Part shown: one piece after another, positions 18,084-27,003 of the stretch
Numbering within the stretch: the first letter of the stretch is position 1
Layout: the number at the start of each line of letters is the position of its first letter
Assembly: GCA_965238305.1 (NCBI GenBank)
Contig: CBDEHK010000001.1
Span: forward strand, 1,612,001-1,676,000
From: CBDCGJ01 sp965238305
Lineage (GTDB): Bacteria; Pseudomonadota; Alphaproteobacteria; GCA-2731375
DNA: 64,000 bases
Direction of reading: 5' to 3'
Notes under the pieces: generated by a model
Database searches by the model: none
The model's input: only the letters and a program-made list of their open reading frames with translations
Told to the model about the DNA's origin: nothing
Program-made: the position numbers and the translations under genes

Positions 18084-18899
18084 ATGGGATTTGGTGCCGA
18101 CTTCACTTTCACACTGCTCACAAATGATCCGAAAATTGCGGGAGCTGGCGATTTTGCGGGCGTTGACCGCATTGGCCTCGATCTTGAAAAGTTGAACAAA
18201 AACTCGCGGCAAGGGCATGTCGGCAATGTGATGATTTCCGATCATTGTCTAGCCGAGCTGCCAGCGATCCGCGAGAAACTCAAAAATGCTGACTTGTTTG
18301 TACGCGTCGATCCGATCAATCCGGCCTCCCGCGAACAAATTGACTGGCTCATTAGCGAAGGTGTGGCGGTATTGATGCTGCCGATGTTCCGCCGGGTCGA
18401 AGAGGTCGTTGAATTTGTTAAACTGGTGGATGGCCGGGCGCGAACCGTATTATTGGCGGAGACAACGGCAGCAATATTCCGCATCGCGGAAATTGCTGCG
18501 TTGCCGGGGGTCGATGAAATACATGTTGGTTTGAACGATTTGCGGCTGGATGCGAAAATCGCCAATCATTTTGAAATTGTTGCTTCCGTCATTATGGAAA
18601 AAATCTCTGAAGTTGTGCGGGGCGCGGATTTGGCTTTTGGTTTTGGCGGTGTCGCCCGCGTTGACGATCAAAACCTACCAGTCCCACCGGACTTGATCTA
18701 CGCTCAATATGCGCGCCTTCGAGCAACAAGTGCATTGTTGACGAGGTCGTTTATTCCCGCCGAACCAAACCCGGAGAATTTTACTACAGAAATGGCGAAA
18801 GCAAGAGCCCGGCTGGATTATTGGTGGGACCAAAAGGCGCCGCTGCTCGAAGAACAACGCCAAGCGTTGGCACATAGCGTCGCACGGGTTGAACTTTAG
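18084..18899 (+). CDS. HpcH/HpaI aldolase / citrate-lyase-like protein
   Basis: ATG 18084 lies 6 bp after the epimerase stop; a TTG at 18075 would overlap it. The 271-residue TIM barrel resembles HpcH/HpaI and CitE-type aldolases: GVDRIGLDLEKLNK near the start, FVRVDPINPASREQIDWLI, GVAVLMLPMFRRVEEV, LLAETTAA and HVGLNDLRLD. These divalent-metal enzymes cleave or condense 2-oxo acids. Pairing with an RmlC-like cupin and a glycosyltransferase-like gene suggests surface-sugar acid metabolism. The substrate is unknown. Confidence 0.72.
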   Translation: MGFGADFTFTLLTNDPKIAGAGDFAGVDRIGLDLEKLNKNSRQGHVGNVMISDHCLAELPAIREKLKNADLFVRVDPINPASREQIDWLISEGVAVLMLPMFRRVEEVVEFVKLVDGRARTVLLAETTAAIFRIAEIAALPGVDEIHVGLNDLRLDAKIANHFEIVASVIMEKISEVVRGADLAFGFGGVARVDDQNLPVPPDLIYAQYARLRATSALLTRSFIPAEPNPENFTTEMAKARARLDYWWDQKAPLLEEQRQALAHSVARVEL

Positions 18900-20074
18900 T
18901 ACAGACCAAGCGCGCTTTCCCCAGCGCTGATCCGGTCGACAAAATTGTCGAGTTTTTGAAAGGTGCTGTCGAAAGTAAAAAGCTCTTTGTTGGCGATAAT
19001 GTTTTCCCGCATCCGAACTATTTCGTTATCTGCTAAATTCGGCACCACGCCGTCATGACCAACTGGGATGGCCATGCCGCGGCGTAGTAGTTCTTTGTTT
19101 GCGGGATTTTGTTTGTCGTCGGGGATGACCGGCTGTAACCCCATCATCAGGTAGCAAATGACCTTGCCAGCGAAATTCGTGAGCCGAAATATCATTGGAT
19201 GTTTGTAGGAAGCCTTACCCAATTGATAGTTCTGTAGTGTCGTCGGCGCATTTACGATCTCCTCAACAGAGCGGGAATGATTGATAGCGTAATCATAAAA
19301 CGGCCCAAATCCACCGAGATATTTGGGAAATATCTGCTTCGCCTGTTCGCGCGAACGTTCAATTGTTGCCAGATCGCCTCCATGTGCGACAAATAGGTTC
19401 TCTTTCCAGCCAATTGCCTGAACGGGTGGTGTGTCCTTGTGCAGTCTTACTGGTGACAGAAACCGGCCGAGCAACACGTATTTTTCTATTTGCGGTCGCT
19501 GCGCCAATTTTGTGACAGTGCGTGTCAACGGCATCGCAAAATTGCCAGATGAAAAATTCTTGTCCGCCAAGGCTGGGCAGTTCGATTTGATATAAGCTTC
19601 CAGGGTTTCGTTGACCGTAATTATGACGTCGGTATGTTCGTTGCCCAGAACATATTGATCTCGCGCTTGGTCGCTGAAGAAAAACGTCTCGTCACTGTCA
19701 TAGCGGACACAAACGATGTTCGGGATGCGCGATTTCAAGGTCCCTGACAGGTAATGGAAACACTGCAGTTTTTCCAGGCATCCGTTGTCGTATGGATAAA
19801 TTAATTTGTCCGGTTCAAAATCACCGCCAGTGATCACAATACCGGCTTCATAGTTTTTCGCAGCTATGTTGTCGGCAAATTGTCCCACGTTGGTAATGCG
19901 GGTAAAGCCAACCTGCCGTAAAATACTATCGTTGTTTTGGTAAGTATTTATATGGGATTTCGTCGGCACAAAGTAGCCGTCATAGGCGTTTTCCGTGAAT
20001 AATCTAAAAGAATCAACAAAGCTTGTTCCAACACCAACCAGCAGAATGAATTTCTTGTTAACACGACCGCCCAT
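18896..20074 (-). CDS. Glycosyltransferase-like protein of unknown specificity
   Basis: The 392-residue soluble protein has features of a GT-B-type or capsular transferase: KKFILLVGVGTSF, GIVITGGDFEPDKLIYPYD, KYVLLGRFLSPVRLHK and LTNFAGKVICYLMMGLQPVI, the last resembling the nucleotide-sugar-binding C-terminal half. No definite family signature such as EX7E was confirmed. It converges with the aldolase (4-base overlap) and starts just downstream of the full-length APH gene, all in the islet. Base use appears more AT-rich than its flanks. Confidence 0.5.
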   Translation of the reverse strand: MGGRVNKKFILLVGVGTSFVDSFRLFTENAYDGYFVPTKSHINTYQNNDSILRQVGFTRITNVGQFADNIAAKNYEAGIVITGGDFEPDKLIYPYDNGCLEKLQCFHYLSGTLKSRIPNIVCVRYDSDETFFFSDQARDQYVLGNEHTDVIITVNETLEAYIKSNCPALADKNFSSGNFAMPLTRTVTKLAQRPQIEKYVLLGRFLSPVRLHKDTPPVQAIGWKENLFVAHGGDLATIERSREQAKQIFPKYLGGFGPFYDYAINHSRSVEEIVNAPTTLQNYQLGKASYKHPMIFRLTNFAGKVICYLMMGLQPVIPDDKQNPANKELLRRGMAIPVGHDGVVPNLADNEIVRMRENIIANKELFTFDSTFQKLDNFVDRISAGESALGLY

Positions 20075-20097
20075 GGTTCAACAGCACCTTAACTTGA

Positions 20098-21150
20098 TCA
20101 TTTCGCTCTAAACCGCCCCAGCGCCTCCGCCGCCGAGTTCAGGCATTCGCCGACACGGTCGCGTAGCCTTTCGACATCGACGCCCTCGCTGCTTTTTTTG
20201 CCGGCTTGATAACGGGCATAGACGCCGTGGATGATGCAGGCAGATTTCCACCAGTTGAAGCCGGTATAAAAATCCAGCTGGGCGAGGTCGCGGCCGGTTT
20301 TCCGGGCATAACGGTCGGCCAGGTCCTGGCGGGTTGGAAATCCGGATAGGGCGGTGGCGGCCTCTTCCCGGCCGGCTTCGCTCGGTTCGGCCCATTGGTT
20401 CAGGGCATAAGCCAGATCGGCCAGGGGATCGCCGAGGGTCGAAATCTCCCAATCGACCACGGCGGCGATGCGGGCATCGGGTCCGGTGAGGCAATTATGC
20501 AGGCCATAATCGCCATGCACCACCCGGGCCCGGCCCTGTTCGGGGATGGTCTCTAGGATCAGGGTTTTAAGGTCATGCACTGCCGGCTCGTCATAGTTCG
20601 CATCTGCCATCGACGAGGTCCAGGAGCCATACCAGGTGCGTACTTGGCGGGCGATATAGTCTTCCTTGCGGCCCAGCTCCTCCAGGCCGATGGCGTCGGG
20701 ATCGAGGGCATGTAGGGCCGCCAACACGTCAATGAAAGAATGGGCCAAGCCGGTGCGTTCGGGTTCCGGGACCCAGGCTTCCGTATCGGCCGCGGAATAA
20801 AGCGCCCGGCCGTCGACCAGACCCATCAGATAGAACCAGGCCCCGGTTACGCCTGGGTCTTCGCAAAAGGCGATCGGCGACGCGACCGGTACCTCGGTCG
20901 GCGCCAGCGCCGAGATCAGGGCCCACTCCCGGCTCATGTCATGGGCTTTCGGCAGCAACTGACCAAGCGGCGGGCGTCGAATGATCGCGGCCTGGCTGTT
21001 GTTATCTTCGATCCGATAGGTCAAGTTGGAATGGCCACCCTGGGCCCGGCTCCAAGTCAAGGGCGGCGTCAGCTGATCCGTGTGATCGGCGATCCATGCC
21101 TCCACGGCAGGGACATCGTAACCCTGCGGTTGCTCTTCTGCTGCGTCCAT
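20098..21150 (-). CDS. APH/choline-kinase-family phosphotransferase (ACAD10-like)
   Basis: The 350-residue kinase has the APH landmarks: GGHSNLTYRI (P-loop-like), RRPPLGQLLPKAHDM, the catalytic loop VVHGDYGLHN and the metal site VVDWEISTLGDPLADLAY. This subtype usually lies near acyl-CoA dehydrogenases, and ACAD10/11-like kinases phosphorylate hydroxy-acids or their CoA esters. It is full length. Its last ~190 bp are the parent sequence of two truncated copies upstream (16550 and 17281). Antibiotic resistance is unlikely from this subtype. Confidence 0.88.
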   Translation of the reverse strand: MDAAEEQPQGYDVPAVEAWIADHTDQLTPPLTWSRAQGGHSNLTYRIEDNNSQAAIIRRPPLGQLLPKAHDMSREWALISALAPTEVPVASPIAFCEDPGVTGAWFYLMGLVDGRALYSAADTEAWVPEPERTGLAHSFIDVLAALHALDPDAIGLEELGRKEDYIARQVRTWYGSWTSSMADANYDEPAVHDLKTLILETIPEQGRARVVHGDYGLHNCLTGPDARIAAVVDWEISTLGDPLADLAYALNQWAEPSEAGREEAATALSGFPTRQDLADRYARKTGRDLAQLDFYTGFNWWKSACIIHGVYARYQAGKKSSEGVDVERLRDRVGECLNSAAEALGRFRAK

Positions 21151-21245
21151 GATTTAGGCTCCGAATTTTTCCGGCGCCCAGGTTAATGGCAAAGCTGGGC
21201 CGACCACAAGCGATGGCATCGCGCGGCGGGATAGATTTATTGCCT

Positions 21246-21608
21246 TTAATCCCCGGTCTTCAACCAGACCCGCGCCGCCTCCAGCTCATTGCCGGCGAAG
21301 GCTTTCATTTTCATCGGGAAGAACGGGTCCAGCGCATTGGTCAGCCAGGCGGCCCAGTCCATGTCGGTGACCAAAGCGGCTTTTTCGATGTTATGGAAAT
21401 AGGAAAAGCCCTTTTTTGCATTGTCCAGCATATTGGTTTCGGTCAGGCCGCTGAATTCGCCAACCCGTTTCAGAATGCGGATTTTATCATGCTCGGCAAT
21501 CAATTCCTCGGTCGCAGCATAGACTTTTTCATAATCGTCCTGGGTGATTGTGCCGTCGATATGGAACTCGATGGTGCGATTTTTTGGGTCTGTCTTTATC
21601 TCAATCAT
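21246..21608 (-). CDS. SpoIIAA/STAS-like small protein
   Basis: MIEIKT at 21608 is the probable start; the preceding residues (LRERRCP) are not family-like. The ~120-residue protein follows the SpoIIAA-like pattern: beta strand NRTIEFHIDGTIT, a helix DDYEKVYAATEELIAEH, KIRILKRVGEF, then AKKGFSYFHNIEKAALVTDMDWAAW and a C-terminal LDPFFPMKMKAF. Such proteins are cytosolic with a STAS-like fold and unknown partners. It lies between the APH gene and the divergent two-gene unit. Confidence 0.75.
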   Translation of the reverse strand: MIEIKTDPKNRTIEFHIDGTITQDDYEKVYAATEELIAEHDKIRILKRVGEFSGLTETNMLDNAKKGFSYFHNIEKAALVTDMDWAAWLTNALDPFFPMKMKAFAGNELEAARVWLKTGD

Positions 21609-21920
21609 CGGACACCGCCTTTCCCTCAACATATGGGGACAATGCGATCAATGTTCAAACCCGGCGACAGTTTTACGCGACTTGATCAGCTGTTTATTCG
21701 GCCGTCGGTGGCTAGATTTAGTTATTGTAATTTCCACCAAAGAATCTTAAAATTGCAATGCAAGAGTATTGTACAATTAAAAATAGTCTCATCGATGTCA
21801 GCGTAAATGGGGGTTTGAAATCGCGAAGTTCAGTACTGGGCAAGTTAATTGAACTGAACCGCGGAATTTCGGATCGGCATTGCCCGCCGAACTGAAGCCG
21901 CGACATTTCGGAGAAATACC
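21609..21920. other. Divergent intergenic gap
   Basis: This gap separates the STAS-like gene (minus) from the two-gene unit (plus). It contains the palindrome TTGTACAA near 21767-21774 and a GGAG ribosome site before 21921. No gene, tRNA or stable hairpin was identified. Confidence 0.4.
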
Positions 21921-22784
21921 ATGACAGTTGAACTTGAAATCAGGGATGGTGATCCCTGGTATATGAGTCCCGATATTTGGATTGTACCCGGCAACGATCC
22001 GGAAGGCGCCGCCGGGATGCCGGTGGCCGGCCAGAGCGCTTATATGTGGGCGCACGTGCGCAACAAAGGTACCACACCGGTGACAAACGCGAACGTGCGC
22101 TATTATTGGGCGGACCCATCACTCGGTGTCACCCGCAATAGTGCGCATCTTATCGGCCAGTCATTCGTGTCGTTGGATGGTGGTGAAGGGCGTGACGTAT
22201 TGTGCCTAACCCCGTGGTTACCGGAGTTTGTCAATAACGGTCATGAATGCGTTGTTGCTGAAGCCTTCCATGACAGCGTCGATCCGCTGCCGCCTGGCGC
22301 TGATTTCAACGTCAAGACGGACCGCCACGTGGCGCAGCGAAATCTGAGTGTGGCGCTGGCCGCGATGGGCACATCGATGATGATGATGCAGATGTTCGCC
22401 ATCAATCCTATGCAGGAGGAAAAAACTTTCACCGTTCGTGCCCGCCAAGGAAAATTGGCGACGCTAAAGCCGCACCGAAAAACCTTGGGCGACATCAAAA
22501 TACCGCGACGCGACGGCAAAATTACCTGGGCGCTAACGGAAAATTCCTGCCTAACTGAAGGCGAATTTGAAAAGGTCAAAGGCAAAAAGCTGGAAATCAC
22601 GCTGCCGCCAGGGACCCGCAAACCGGTGCAACTGGCGGCCCGCGTTGGTGGCGCTGGCGCACTTATTCATGTGGAGCAAGTCGAGGGTCGCAGGGTTATT
22701 GGCGGCCTTAGCGTATTAGCCCTGGCACCGCCCAAGGGTAAGAAAAAAAACCAGGAGGATTATGCGCAGGGAGAAAAATCATGA
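21921..22784 (+). CDS. CARDB-like beta-sandwich protein of unknown function
   Basis: The 287-residue protein lacks a signal peptide. The first ~140 residues (SPDIWIVPGNDPEGAAGMPV, SAYMWAHVRNKGTTPVTNAN, VRYYWADPS) have the strand order of a CARDB/Ig-like domain. A Met-rich run (GTSMMMMQMF) follows, then basic segments (LKPHRKTLGDIKIPRRDGK) and a second strand-rich part with a charged C-terminal tail. It overlaps the next gene by ATGA, so the two are coupled. No enzyme motif was seen. Confidence 0.6.
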   Translation: MTVELEIRDGDPWYMSPDIWIVPGNDPEGAAGMPVAGQSAYMWAHVRNKGTTPVTNANVRYYWADPSLGVTRNSAHLIGQSFVSLDGGEGRDVLCLTPWLPEFVNNGHECVVAEAFHDSVDPLPPGADFNVKTDRHVAQRNLSVALAAMGTSMMMMQMFAINPMQEEKTFTVRARQGKLATLKPHRKTLGDIKIPRRDGKITWALTENSCLTEGEFEKVKGKKLEITLPPGTRKPVQLAARVGGAGALIHVEQVEGRRVIGGLSVLALAPPKGKKKNQEDYAQGEKS

Positions 22785-24433
22785 CGAATCTTAACGTGCA
22801 GAACCGTCCCTTTGCGACGGAAATCATAGCCGGGTTGATGTTGCCGGACGGTATTTTCGACACCATATTTGGCACCCAATTCATCAACGCCCATGTTAGC
22901 AATCTAGACGCCGTCGATAGCGCCAGTAATAATGTTTATATCGAAGGGGTTTCGCATCCTGGTATTGTGGTCACGCCGATGACACATTTTTTGGGGGCGC
23001 TCGCGGCTGGTGCCTCTCGGGTCGTGAACTGGCAGGCGGATTTCAGCAATTGCCCACCGGGCGTACATATGGTGTCGATCGTCATGGAAGGCGCCGGTGG
23101 GATCGTGCAGCGGGCGATCAAGAAGATATTTGTTACCCGCACTCATTTTGATACGGCGACGACGACTTTCACGATCGCCACACCAGAAGGAACTCTGTCG
23201 GCCAAATTCGCCGACTTGATCGGACCGGCAATTGATCCGTGCAAGGATCCGGATGGTGGCAAAGGCGGCTGCAATTGCTGTTGCAAGCCTTGTACTTGCG
23301 GCGAGCATGATAGTCGCGAAGCAGAAATGTCGCGCCATTTGGCAGTGCCGAAAAACCTTAGTTTTGCCGAATTCACGTCATTTCGGGCGGTCGAGAAAAC
23401 GTACGGCATAAACGATTTCGCGGAGCTTTTTACCGGCCATGACGCGGAATTCCGCTTCTGCCCGCCCGGTTATTTGCCGAACCAGATTGACGCGGTCTGG
23501 ACCCCGTTACCGCCATATGCCGGACAATATGGCGATCTGCCGTTTCAAGACCCCTGGTGGAAGGTGCTGCTTTGCATCATTGCCGTAATTTTGCTGATTG
23601 CTGCGGCAATTTACGAGGCGACCGAAGGGTCTGGTTCGGTCGGTGTCAGCGGCGGTAGCGGTGGTGGAAGTGGATCTGGCGGCGATGACGATTGTTGTGG
23701 TGTTTCCGCTACGGGTGGCGGGTCAAGTTACGTTGCCGCCGGATTAGTTGCGGCAGCGGCAACCGCCGCCACCATTGCAGCGGCCTCAGACGACCGCGAT
23801 ATCTTCCGCCGTGGCCAGGATGCGACGCCGCCGGCGGCGGGTGAGATAACGACGGCGGAACATGTACAGGCGCGCTTCAAGTATCTTGAACCGGTTGCCT
23901 TAGGCCGTCCCTTCAAGATCGGTTTGGATTGGGATTATCGGCGTGTCACAACGGGCCAGAACTACAATCATTCGGCTTCCGACATACAGACCAATATCCA
24001 TGTGCTGTCGGAATACAAAATCACCGCGCCGGAAAACTTCTACGTCTATAAAAAGGATCTTTGGATCGTTAATGCCGAGTTCAAAGACGAAAACGGCGAA
24101 CGATTGCACGGCAATCAGCTCTTTGTGCAATGTTTCTTAGTCGGCCCGAACGGTGAATGGGACAAGATCATATTACAGGATGATGGCGTCTTTCCGGATG
24201 AAAAGCCCAACAACGGTGTCTATACGGGAGTGTACGGGTTTAACCGTAACCAGCCAGGTTTGTGGACCTATTATGTGATCGCGCAAGACGTCAATCACGC
24301 GCAACCGGATATGAGCCCGGAGGAAGCGGCCCAGATAATTGGTGGCATGGTCGTCACCCATCAATTGGTGATCGACTTCGATTCCGACGATTGTCCGTTT
24401 GTTCCCGACGGTCATGTCCTTGTGCATGTCTGA
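22781..24433 (+). CDS. Cys-rich, Gly/Ser-linked membrane protein with C-terminal Ig-like domain
   Basis: The 550-residue product starts inside the previous gene's stop. It has an N-terminal beta-rich domain (~1-145), a cluster of seven Cys within ~20 residues (CNCCCKPCTC near 163-172), a TM helix (KVLLCIIAVILLIAAAIYEA, ~261-280), a Gly/Ser linker with a DDDCC motif, and a second Ala-rich hydrophobic segment (~318-340). A C-terminal domain has ILQDDGVFPDEKPNNGVYTG, like choice-of-anchor X/bacterial Ig domains (DDG...GDGVY). The Cys cluster suggests metal binding. No known system was recognised. Confidence 0.6.
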   Translation: MTNLNVQNRPFATEIIAGLMLPDGIFDTIFGTQFINAHVSNLDAVDSASNNVYIEGVSHPGIVVTPMTHFLGALAAGASRVVNWQADFSNCPPGVHMVSIVMEGAGGIVQRAIKKIFVTRTHFDTATTTFTIATPEGTLSAKFADLIGPAIDPCKDPDGGKGGCNCCCKPCTCGEHDSREAEMSRHLAVPKNLSFAEFTSFRAVEKTYGINDFAELFTGHDAEFRFCPPGYLPNQIDAVWTPLPPYAGQYGDLPFQDPWWKVLLCIIAVILLIAAAIYEATEGSGSVGVSGGSGGGSGSGGDDDCCGVSATGGGSSYVAAGLVAAAATAATIAAASDDRDIFRRGQDATPPAAGEITTAEHVQARFKYLEPVALGRPFKIGLDWDYRRVTTGQNYNHSASDIQTNIHVLSEYKITAPENFYVYKKDLWIVNAEFKDENGERLHGNQLFVQCFLVGPNGEWDKIILQDDGVFPDEKPNNGVYTGVYGFNRNQPGLWTYYVIAQDVNHAQPDMSPEEAAQIIGGMVVTHQLVIDFDSDDCPFVPDGHVLVHV

Positions 24434-24440
24434 CCAATAT

Positions 24441-24474
24441 TCGAGGCGGCGGTGTAAGCCGTCGTCTCGATTTT
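24441..24474 (+). terminator. Intrinsic terminator after the two-gene unit
   Basis: Bases 24441-24452 pair with 24459-24470 in a 12-bp stem with two G-U pairs and a 6-base loop, followed by TTTTAAT. It lies 8 bp after the stop at 24433 and faces the convergent acyl-CoA synthetase gene. Confidence 0.7.
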
Positions 24475-24476
24475 AA

Positions 24477-26195
24477 TCAATTCCCTAGTTTCGCAATGAC
24501 ATCGGCTTTGATGTCGCGCTTGACGATTTTGCCGTTGGCATTGCGCAATAGCGGTTCGTCAAAGAAGCGGATCATTGCCGGTACTTTGAAGGCGGCGATC
24601 TGGCTCGACAAATATGCCCTCAGATCGTCCTCGCTGACACTTTTGCCAGGAACCAGATGCACCACGGCGGCGACTTCTTCACCCAATGTGCGATGGGGGA
24701 TGCCGAAGACGGCGGCGTCCATCACGTCCGGGTGGCTATAAAGGGCGTTTTCGACTTCAACGCAATAGACGTTTTCGCCGCCGCGAATGACCATGTCCTT
24801 GACCCGATCAACGATGAAAACAAAACCTTCGTCGTCCATTTTGGCCAGATCGCCGGTATGGAACCAGCCGTCGGTGAAGGCTTCGGCGGTCGCGTCCGGT
24901 TTATTCCAATAGCCGCGAACTACATTCGGGCCTTTTACCCACAATTCACCGATCTCATTCGGCGCCATATCCTGTCCATCGCCGCCGACGATCCTCAATT
25001 CGTTGACCGGTGCCGGCACCCCGATGCTGGCGCCTTTGCGGACATAATCGTCACCGATATTAAAGGTCACGACGGCAGTAGTTTCGGTCAGACCATAACC
25101 ATTGCCCGGAGTCGACTGGCCCCACTTCTTTTTTATCGTCTTGACCAGTTCCGGCGAAGACGGGGCGCCGCCGGTACCGAGGCTGATCAGGCTGGAGGTA
25201 TCACGTTGATCAAAATCCGGGCTTTCCAGCATCTGCCAGGCCATGGTCGGGACACCGGAAAAGGTCGTGACCTGTTCCCGTTCAATCAGCTCCAGTGCTT
25301 GTTCCGGGTTCCAGCGATGCATGATCACCAGTTTGTTGCCGCTGGCAGTAGTCCCAACCAAGATCGCGTGGCAGCCGGTTACATGGAAAAACGGCACCGC
25401 GGTCAAAAGCGTGGCGGTCGGTTTGTCTGCGGTTGGGATCGGCGGTTGGCCGGTTTGGCGCAATTCCGCCGCCGCCTGCAAAGCTGCGATATTCATCAAG
25501 TTGGTGCAGATATTGCGATGGGTACCTAAGGCGCCCTTGGGCTGGCCGGAGGTGCCGGACGTATAAAAAATTGTCGCATTGTCTTCCGCTGCGACGTCGA
25601 CATCCGGCAAGCTACTATGTTCGGGATGGGTGATGATGTCTTCCAGGCGGACGACATCACTGGACAAGCTCAATTCGCCCCGCGCCACCAGGACATGTTC
25701 AATGCCCAGCGTCGCGATTTGCGGGTGGATCAGGTCGTAGCGTTCCTGATCGGCGATCACCACTTTGGCGCCCGAATCCTGCAAGCCATATTCCAGTTCC
25801 TGTGCCGTCCACCAGGCGTTCAACGGCACAACGACCGCACCAATCGCCGCCGTGGCCCAAAAAGCAATCACCCATTCCGGGTAGTTCCGCATCACCAAGG
25901 CCAGCCGATCACCTTTCTGAACGGCCAATTCCTCTTTCAGATGATGCGCCAGACTGGCGGCCTTTTGATAATGTTCGGCGTAACTGATGCTTTCGTCGCG
26001 ATAAACCAAATAAGGTTTGTCGCCGTGCAACCGGGTCAGTTCCAGAATAATCCGCAAGCTCACCGGCGCTGCTTTCCACACTTTCATGGAAATGCCGTCG
26101 ATCACCTGCTGTTCGATTTCCAGCTGGCTGCCGGGTTGGGTGATAGCGGCGATAGCTTGATCGTAGCTCATGAACGCGGTGGGTGTTTCAGTCAT
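24477..26195 (-). CDS. Acyl-CoA synthetase (AMP-forming)
   Basis: The start at 26195 (MTETPTAF) is preferred because the 44 residues upstream in the open frame overlap the crotonase gene and are not family-like. Motifs: ATP/AMP loop YTSGTSGQPKGA, NGYGLTETTA, YWNKPDATAEAF, GWFHTGDLAKMDDEGF, and the adenylation Lys in NANGKIVKRD. It activates a carboxylic acid to its CoA ester. It is last in the operon ACAD-crotonase-synthetase (4-bp gap), so it may feed the ring-degradation genes; the substrate is not known. Confidence 0.88.
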   Translation of the reverse strand: MTETPTAFMSYDQAIAAITQPGSQLEIEQQVIDGISMKVWKAAPVSLRIILELTRLHGDKPYLVYRDESISYAEHYQKAASLAHHLKEELAVQKGDRLALVMRNYPEWVIAFWATAAIGAVVVPLNAWWTAQELEYGLQDSGAKVVIADQERYDLIHPQIATLGIEHVLVARGELSLSSDVVRLEDIITHPEHSSLPDVDVAAEDNATIFYTSGTSGQPKGALGTHRNICTNLMNIAALQAAAELRQTGQPPIPTADKPTATLLTAVPFFHVTGCHAILVGTTASGNKLVIMHRWNPEQALELIEREQVTTFSGVPTMAWQMLESPDFDQRDTSSLISLGTGGAPSSPELVKTIKKKWGQSTPGNGYGLTETTAVVTFNIGDDYVRKGASIGVPAPVNELRIVGGDGQDMAPNEIGELWVKGPNVVRGYWNKPDATAEAFTDGWFHTGDLAKMDDEGFVFIVDRVKDMVIRGGENVYCVEVENALYSHPDVMDAAVFGIPHRTLGEEVAAVVHLVPGKSVSEDDLRAYLSSQIAAFKVPAMIRFFDEPLLRNANGKIVKRDIKADVIAKLGN

Positions 26196-26199
26196 AATC

Positions 26200-26988
26200 T
26201 TAATATTGTCCAGTCCAATTGGGCGCGCGCTTTTCGGCGAAGGATTTTGGCCCTTCGACGGCGTCGTCACTGTCATAGGCTTCCTTGTGCAGCAAACTGG
26301 CAATCTCCAATCCCAGGTCGCAGCCATGGGTCATGCCGGCCAGGATACTGGCCTTGCCGGCTTTGACCGAAAGCGGGGCATTGACAGTAATGCTTTCGGC
26401 CAATTGTCGCGCTTTGGCGCGGACAGCATCCGGGGTGTCTTCAACATAATTGATGAAACCCAGATCGCGCAAACGCTCGACTTCGAACCATTCCGCCGTC
26501 AGCACCATTTCCATCAGGATCGGCTGCGGCAATTGCCACAGCAGTGGCACCGCCCAGGGCGACCCGCGTCCGACCTTGGCTTCGCGAATGCCGCCTTTGG
26601 TGCCGGCAAGCGCGATCCTCAGATCGGCATTCAAACTGATGACCATACCGCCGGCGGTAAAGCCGCCGGTCATCGCAGCGATAATCGGCTTTTTTACCTG
26701 TCGCATGCGCGCCATGAACGGGTCGTTCAACTTATCGAGAATATTGACCCCTTCATTGGCCTGAACTTCTGCGGCTTCCTTCAAATCCATGCCGGCGCAA
26801 AAGATACCGCAATCGGCGGAGGTGATGATGGCGACCCGAATGTCCGGGTTGCGGTCCACCTCTTCCCAAAGCTCAACCAGCTTGTTGGAAACATAGACCG
26901 ACAGGGCATTCTTGCGCTGGGGTCGGTTCATGGTGATGGTGGCGATGCCGTCCGAAATATCGAACAGCAGATCGTCTTCCTGGCGCAT
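26200..26988 (-). CDS. Enoyl-CoA hydratase/isomerase (crotonase)
   Basis: The 262-residue crotonase has the oxyanion-hole strands CGIFCAGMDLKEA and MTGGFTAGGMVISLNADLRIA. The usual catalytic Glu positions read GGIREAKVGRGSPWA, so one acidic residue is not in the standard form. It follows the ACAD gene after 15 bp and precedes the synthetase by 4 bp. It probably hydrates a 2-enoyl-CoA produced by the ACAD, but other crotonase chemistry is possible. Confidence 0.85.
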   Translation of the reverse strand: MRQEDDLLFDISDGIATITMNRPQRKNALSVYVSNKLVELWEEVDRNPDIRVAIITSADCGIFCAGMDLKEAAEVQANEGVNILDKLNDPFMARMRQVKKPIIAAMTGGFTAGGMVISLNADLRIALAGTKGGIREAKVGRGSPWAVPLLWQLPQPILMEMVLTAEWFEVERLRDLGFINYVEDTPDAVRAKARQLAESITVNAPLSVKAGKASILAGMTHGCDLGLEIASLLHKEAYDSDDAVEGPKSFAEKRAPNWTGQY

Positions 26989-27003
26989 GGATAAAACTCC
27001 GGT

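Noticed and set aside
20098..21150. Aminoglycoside resistance gene
   Set aside because: It is of the ACAD-associated APH subtype, which is not tied to antibiotic resistance.
24657..25529. Long plus-strand open frame opposite the acyl-CoA synthetase
   Set aside because: The opposite strand carries the full adenylation motifs; the frame is a mirror of codon bias.
26170..26994. Plus-strand open frame opposite the crotonase gene
   Set aside because: Antisense to a crotonase with clear oxyanion-hole motifs.
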